This document shows positions 59,780 through 64,000 of a DNA stretch of 64,000 nucleotides, piece after piece. Under the pieces are notes generated by a model. That model was not told where the DNA came from. It did no database searches and saw only the letters and a list, made by a program, of their open reading frames with translations. Source of the DNA: Anaerolineae bacterium (GTDB lineage: Bacteria; Chloroflexota; Anaerolineae; 4572-78; J111); assembly GCA_023382535.1 (NCBI GenBank), contig JAHDWA010000011.1:158348-222347 (forward strand), read 5' to 3'. Position numbers and translations under genes: made by a program. The first letter of the stretch is position 1, and every line of letters begins with the position of its first letter.

Positions 59780-61207
59780 CTAATCTCCGGCCTGATTTAC
59801 GCACGTCGCAGCGGTAGAATCCCAACCGTACGCTCCAGTCATGCCACCAGCCAGCGTGCTGTCAGCCTTATCTGTTCTTCCTGAAATTCTTTGCCCCTGG
59901 AGATCAAGGGGAGCATTGTTTCTCAGTTTTTTCAGGCAATAAAAGCCGTTCATCATGAATGATAAAAGAACAGCCCCCAGCCGCAATCGAAAAGTAGAAC
60001 GCAAGCTGCGTTTGGCCGCGTAGTTGAACGAAAAAGCAGCGCGCCACAGCGCCCGGTGGGCTTGCAGGAGTTCGGCGGGGCTCATCTGCTGGGGTTGAAA
60101 AGTGACGTTATAACCGTTGTAATATTCCCAACCCCGTCCCTTCAGCAGCCGTTCTTCCCGCTCCAATTTGTCGTAGAGAGGGGTACCCCGAAAGGGGGTA
60201 AGGATGCTCAGAAAGGGTACATCTACGCCAATTTCGTAAAGCTGTCGGGCCATATCCTCGATGCTGGCCGGAGTATCCCCATCAAATCCGGCAATAAAAC
60301 CGGCCATCACGGCGATCCCGCGTTGATGCACTTTCTCAATGCAGGCGCGATAGTGCTCGGCTTTGTTCTGACGTTTATTGGCATTCTTAAGCGACTCTCG
60401 CCCAAACGTCTCAATGCCAAAGAAGACGCCGATGCAGCCGGACTGCTGCATCAAGTCCAACAATTCTTCGTCTTGGGCGATGTCCAAGCTGGCCTGGGTC
60501 AGCCACCATTTTTTGAGCGGGATCATCGCCCGCAGCAATTCTTTAACATATTTGCGGTTTGCCGTGAGATTGTCATCCCAAAACCAGACCACTTTGCGCT
60601 GCCACCACTGGCTGAAATTGTTGTATTCCATATCCTTGATAACCTCGGCCACCGGCCGGGTGCGAAAGCCGGGATTAAGAGTCGGTACGGTGCAGAAGGA
60701 GCAGGTGAAAGGACAACCGCGTGTGGTTTGAATTACTCGTTTAATAAAAAAGGAGTCGGGTAACAAGTCGTAGCGGGGTGTGGGGAGGTTGAGTAAAGGC
60801 TGCGGCTGGCCCTGGTAGGTGGACTTCAGCACACCCCGCTCCGCATCGCTCAGCAACGCAGCCCAAACTGACTCCGCCTCGCCAATCACGACCGCATCGC
60901 AGAATTGCAGCGCCTCTGCCGGAGAAAAGGTCACATGCGGACCGCCCATCACCACCATTTTGCCTTTTTGCTTGAACAGAGTCGCCAGGCGGTATGCTTC
61001 CGGGGCGAAACCGCTGAAGAAGGATAGAGCAATCAGATCGGCGTCAGTATTCAGATTGACCGGCTCAACCTGTTGGTGCGTTACTCTAACCTCAAACCGA
61101 GGTGGGGTAATTGCCGCCAGGTGAATACCGGTAATTGGCGGCACAAAGTTGGTTTCATGACCTTTCTCGTAGCGCGGCATGTAAACAATAATGATCTCTA
61201 TTTTCAT
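59780..61207 (-). CDS. B12-binding-domain radical SAM protein B
   Basis: 475 residues from ATG 61207 (AAGGAG 7 nt upstream; an upstream in-frame start at 61225 is inside the previous gene). N-terminal B12-type domain ([25 protein letters not shown]), cluster C165-C169-C172 ([13 protein letters not shown]), a [13 protein letters not shown] segment and a tail with [12 protein letters not shown]. Closer to the HpnJ/BchE-like group than its neighbour. Substrate unknown; next to small membrane proteins, so a lipid substrate is plausible but unproven. Confidence 0.88.
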   Translation of the reverse strand: MKIEIIIVYMPRYEKGHETNFVPPITGIHLAAITPPRFEVRVTHQQVEPVNLNTDADLIALSFFSGFAPEAYRLATLFKQKGKMVVMGGPHVTFSPAEALQFCDAVVIGEAESVWAALLSDAERGVLKSTYQGQPQPLLNLPTPRYDLLPDSFFIKRVIQTTRGCPFTCSFCTVPTLNPGFRTRPVAEVIKDMEYNNFSQWWQRKVVWFWDDNLTANRKYVKELLRAMIPLKKWWLTQASLDIAQDEELLDLMQQSGCIGVFFGIETFGRESLKNANKRQNKAEHYRACIEKVHQRGIAVMAGFIAGFDGDTPASIEDMARQLYEIGVDVPFLSILTPFRGTPLYDKLEREERLLKGRGWEYYNGYNVTFQPQQMSPAELLQAHRALWRAAFSFNYAAKRSLRSTFRLRLGAVLLSFMMNGFYCLKKLRNNAPLDLQGQRISGRTDKADSTLAGGMTGAYGWDSTAATCVNQAGD

Positions 61208-61221
61208 AGTAACTCTCCTTG

Positions 61222-61650
61222 TCAATTGCTGGTTCCATCATTTCTTTGCTTAACCTGCCTGTGGAGATAGTGACCTGGCTTAAAATGGAACAGACTCCAT
61301 CTCAGGAAAGCTCCGCTGTAAGCGCCGACAAACGCCGGAACAAGGGCCATAAATGTCTGTAAAGTGGTAATGGTATTTAAAGAGGGACATTCGAAGCCGG
61401 TACGGCAGGGTAAGGTAGAGCCGGCCAGTAGGGCTGCGAGGTAAACCAGGGGCAGGCCCACGCCGGCCAGCAGCGCCCATTGCCAGGCTCGCTGGGAATC
61501 CAGCAGGCCAAAAATAAAGGTGACAAGCAGCAGCAAGATCAGCGCCGTCCAGACCTCGTCGTTATGCAGGTCTACATACCCAATCAGCAGGCCGGCGGCG
61601 AGGGCCAGCAGGTGAGGCTGGACTTTGGGCAAAAGGGTGAGATTTGGCAT
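61222..61650 (-). CDS. Small four-helix membrane protein
   Basis: 142 residues; hydrophobic segments near 12-26, 33-50, 56-75 and 98-116; one Cys pair ([10 protein letters not shown]) in a loop that may face outside. AGGAGG precedes the ATG by 7 nt. The family is not recognised. Ends 14 nt before radical SAM protein B, so a shared transcript is likely. Confidence 0.7.
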   Translation of the reverse strand: MPNLTLLPKVQPHLLALAAGLLIGYVDLHNDEVWTALILLLLVTFIFGLLDSQRAWQWALLAGVGLPLVYLAALLAGSTLPCRTGFECPSLNTITTLQTFMALVPAFVGAYSGAFLRWSLFHFKPGHYLHRQVKQRNDGTSN

Positions 61651-61665
61651 AAGCAGTCCTCCTTG

Positions 61666-61836
61666 TCAGAGAGAGTGGGTTAACAGATTGAAATAGACCA
61701 CCCAGCCGACGAGTACCCCGGCGACAATCACGGCCAGCAGGACATATCTCCAGACTTGCTGTAAGCGGGTCAGGCCAATAACTGCCAGCAGCAAACCGAT
61801 GAGGGATAACATTAAGGCATTCGGATGTTTGTTCAT
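61666..61836 (-). CDS. 56-residue two-helix membrane protein
   Basis: Starts MNKHPNALMLSLIGLLLAV; the ATG at 61836 is preceded by GAGGAGG 5 nt away, an excellent ribosome-binding site. Two hydrophobic helices (about 7-22 and 31-49) flank the basic stretch TRLQQVWR. Stop TGA at 61668. It lies 15 nt upstream of the 142-residue membrane protein and heads the radical SAM transcript. Function unknown. Good codon pattern and spacing make it a real gene. Confidence 0.7.
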   Translation of the reverse strand: MNKHPNALMLSLIGLLLAVIGLTRLQQVWRYVLLAVIVAGVLVGWVVYFNLLTHSL

Positions 61837-62011
61837 TGGACCTCCTCGACGATTAACCGGATTTAAACCCAGTTTAGGCCAAATTCCCGGGACAAGCTAC
61901 CTCCTGAAAGCGTCATTTAAAGCACCTGAGTGCTTGACCTCCACCTTTTTATTTGCTACGCTGGCAGCAGCGGTATAAGGTAGTTAAAGATTTCACAAAA
62001 TTGGAGTAACC

Positions 62012-63532
62012 ATGATCCGCCCTAATCGCCCCATCTTAATTTTGCTTCTCGCTTTGATCCTCGGTTGGAGCTGGGACGCCTTGTTCTACGGGCAGGCTCT
62101 CGGCATTTCCGTCTTTCTCTTCGTTCTGCTCCTACTGGCCATCCTCTTCAGCCTGGGCAGGTTGCAGGGCGTGCGTCCGGCCTGGCGCAACCTCTGGCTG
62201 CTGGCTCCCCTGCTCTTCTTTGCGGCCATGGTCGCCGTTCGAGCGAACGCCTTTGTTACTTTTCTCAATATCGTCGCCTGCCTGGCCCTCTTGGGGTTGA
62301 TCGCTCACTTTTACGCCGCTGGCTGGATTGCCAGGCTGGGGCTGGTGGGTTATCCCCTCGTTCTGCTCCAGGTAGCCGCCAACCTTCTCGTCCGGCCCGC
62401 GCCCCTGGTAGCGGCCAGTGTGAATTTGCCCACCGTTCAGGCCCGCAGCCGGCGCAATGTGCTGCCTGTGGTGCGCGGCCTGCTGCTGGCGCTGCCCGTC
62501 CTCCTTGTTTTTACCGGCCTGCTGGCCTCCGCCGACCTGGTCTTTGCCCATTATCTGGAAGATGTCTTGCAGCTCAAATTCCTGGCCGACAAGCTGGAAT
62601 GGCTGTGGCGGGGGGCCATCATTCTTATCGTCGCCTGGCTTTTGGCCGGGGGACTGGTCTACGCCCTGAATCGCACCCCGGCCGCCGATGAAACCAGCCT
62701 GGCCGCCAGAGCAAGTCGCCTGACCTGGCCGTTTGGCCTCGGCTTCATCGAGGTCACAATTTTGCTGGTTTTGGTGGACCTCCTGTTTTTAGTTTTTGTG
62801 GCGATTCAATTTGCTTACCTGTTCGGCGGGCAGGCCAACATTACGGTGGAGGGTTTCACTTACGCCGAGTATGCCCGGCGCGGCTTCTTTGAGCTGGTTG
62901 CCGTATCGGTGCTGACGTTGGGCCTGATCCTGACCTTACATTGGCTGGCCCGCCGCGAAACTGCCTGGCAGCGTGTTGCTTTTAAGGGCTTGAGCAGCCT
63001 GATGGTGGCGTTAGGGCTGGTCATCCTGGCTTCCGCCTTTCAACGACTGCTCCTCTATGAGATTGCCTACGGCTACACCGAACTGCGCCTCTACAGCCAC
63101 GTCTTTATGGTTTGGCTGGCGGTCACGTTTGTCTGGTTTGTAATCACCTTATGGCTCCAGCCCGAGCGCTTTGCCCTGGGCCTGCTGCTGGCCAGCCTGG
63201 GCTTTGTCGTCACGCTCAATGTCATCAACCCCGATGCTTTTATCGCCCGGCAAAACCTGGCCGGCCTGGATACCTTCATCGCCGAGGAAAATTCATCCTC
63301 CTACCGCACCGGCGGCAAACTGGATGTGGAGTACCTGACCACCCTCTCCGACGATGCGGCGCCGGTGTTGGCTGCGGCGTTGGATCAGCTTAGTCCCGAT
63401 GAGCGGCTGACGCTGAGCGAACACCTTCATTCCCGCCGCGAGCGCCTGGCGAAGACTATCGCTGCCCAAGGATGGCCTTCGTTTCACTGGGCCGAGCAGC
63501 GGGCTTACGCGGCATTGGCGGGAATAAAGTGA
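62012..63532 (+). CDS. DUF4173 membrane protein
   Basis: 506 residues with about 12 hydrophobic segments. FTYAEYARRGFFELVAVSVLT and LLLYEIAYGYTELRLYSH are hallmarks of DUF4173. The tail (about 415-506) is soluble and helical. Function unknown. TTGGAG lies 8 nt before ATG. Diverges from the radical SAM transcript. Confidence 0.85.
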   Translation: MIRPNRPILILLLALILGWSWDALFYGQALGISVFLFVLLLLAILFSLGRLQGVRPAWRNLWLLAPLLFFAAMVAVRANAFVTFLNIVACLALLGLIAHFYAAGWIARLGLVGYPLVLLQVAANLLVRPAPLVAASVNLPTVQARSRRNVLPVVRGLLLALPVLLVFTGLLASADLVFAHYLEDVLQLKFLADKLEWLWRGAIILIVAWLLAGGLVYALNRTPAADETSLAARASRLTWPFGLGFIEVTILLVLVDLLFLVFVAIQFAYLFGGQANITVEGFTYAEYARRGFFELVAVSVLTLGLILTLHWLARRETAWQRVAFKGLSSLMVALGLVILASAFQRLLLYEIAYGYTELRLYSHVFMVWLAVTFVWFVITLWLQPERFALGLLLASLGFVVTLNVINPDAFIARQNLAGLDTFIAEENSSSYRTGGKLDVEYLTTLSDDAAPVLAAALDQLSPDERLTLSEHLHSRRERLAKTIAAQGWPSFHWAEQRAYAALAGIK

Positions 63533-63537
63533 AGACT

Positions 63538-63609
63538 TGGACGCGAATTGAACGGGTCGAACGGATTTAAGTCAATTTTTATCCGAAAAATCCGTCGAAT
63601 CCGCGTCCC
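63538..63609. repeat. Inverted repeat, CGAACGGATTT family
   Basis: GGACGCG (63539-63545) pairs with CGCGTCC (63602-63608), and ACGGATTT (about 63561) with AAATCCGT. Sequence and layout match the repeat at 37018-37096. It follows the DUF4173 stop. Confidence 0.7.
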
Positions 63610-63655
63610 ATTCCCCACGAGTCTTATTGTGAAGGTTATCTACTCTGAATCTCTA

Positions 63656-63973
63656 ATGGAAACTTTTCTTGTAGTTCTTGTTGGCATCCTAATCACTGCC
63701 ACTCTAGTAGCCTTCGATGAGGCTTCTGCACTGAAGAAGGTGATTAATTGCGTCATTGGCGGTATAATTCTGGGGGTGATTATTATGACACCTGTCGGAG
63801 TAATAATAGGCATCATTGCCCCTGGTACTGTCAGCTCAATTTGGAAAGATATACTTTTTGCAGGAATTTTTGGAGGAATACTGGGAGTAATTTTAGGGGC
63901 TGGCAGTGGATTGATTGTGTTTGTTTTATCTGTGTTGATTAGATTGGTAAAAGCCTTATATTATTGGCAGTAA
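63656..63973 (+). CDS. Small Gly/Ile/Val-rich membrane protein
   Basis: 105 residues from ATG 63656; an in-frame GTG at 63629 is also possible, and earlier codons lie in the repeat. Three hydrophobic segments with glycine zippers (GGIILGVIIMTPVGVIIGII; GIFGGILGVILGAGSG). Much more AT-rich than its neighbours, with weak ribosome-binding signals, which suggests a recent arrival. Family not recognised. Confidence 0.55.
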   Translation: METFLVVLVGILITATLVAFDEASALKKVINCVIGGIILGVIIMTPVGVIIGIIAPGTVSSIWKDILFAGIFGGILGVILGAGSGLIVFVLSVLIRLVKALYYWQ

Positions 63974-64000
63974 AACGCCTCGCCATTTACCCTTATGGAA

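Overview
The window reads as chromosomal DNA of a Chloroflexota (green non-sulfur lineage) bacterium, probably near Anaerolineae/Caldilineae. This is inferred from gene families and style: large DUF11 surface proteins with Thr-Pro stalks, a VFLPFI-type motif just after the signal peptide, mostly GC-rich coding DNA, long intergenic inverted repeats and a mixed heterotrophic gene set. No rRNA, tRNA, CRISPR array, intact insertion sequence or phage module was recognised.

Region 1 (1-14.0 kb, minus strand) is a surface-protein island. A giant adhesin-like gene runs off the left edge (at least 2195 residues). It is accompanied by three secreted proteins that end in LPETG or FPETG, a hydrophobic segment and a basic tail, which is the layout of sortase substrates. 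Three of the four share an N-terminal module with a YYDxWED motif. Region 2 (14.2-23.2 kb, plus) has uvrC, tpiA, a HExxH membrane protein, then a consensus promoter, a 29-codon leader ORF and two tandem terminators whose middle arms can pair as an antiterminator. These precede an Eis-like acetyltransferase and an ABC-F ATPase, followed by a MoaD/ThiS-like protein and an acetamidase/formamidase with an inserted zinc ribbon. Region 3 (23.3-31.3 kb) has a transglutaminase-like protein, a UPF0173 hydrolase, a citrate synthase fused to a DNA-binding domain divergent from an SDR-methyltransferase-citrate synthase operon, an AmmeMemoRadiSam-type radical SAM enzyme and a rhomboid protease.

Region 4 (31.3-44.6 kb) carries DUF4236-TPR and YprB-like proteins, a polyprenyl diphosphate synthase, a transmembrane pseudokinase, isocitrate lyase divergent from a RamB-like regulator, a PatB/MalY C-S lyase, an M3 peptidase and an MFS transporter. 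Region 5 (44.8-53.6 kb) has an acyl-CoA ligase, the large chain of methylmalonyl-CoA mutase with its epimerase, small unknown proteins, a TIM-barrel isomerase and a multi-domain nucleotide cyclase. Region 6 (53.6-61.8 kb, minus) has an MFS-GntR pair with a clear operator, a DUF2236 protein, a PAP2-VanZ fusion, two B12-binding-type radical SAM proteins and small membrane proteins. Region 7 (62.0 kb to end, plus) has a DUF4173 membrane protein and an AT-richer small membrane protein.

Two themes link the regions. Central carbon genes (two citrate synthase homologues, isocitrate lyase with its likely regulator, acyl-CoA ligase, methylmalonyl-CoA mutase and epimerase) suggest growth on acetate, propionate or fatty acids with a glyoxylate shunt. 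Many intergenic gaps hold near-perfect inverted repeats of several sequence families, and some of these supply the last codons of the neighbouring gene. The two most distinctive signals are the attenuator-like leader at 17.9-18.2 kb and the bidirectional operator at 26.5 kb.
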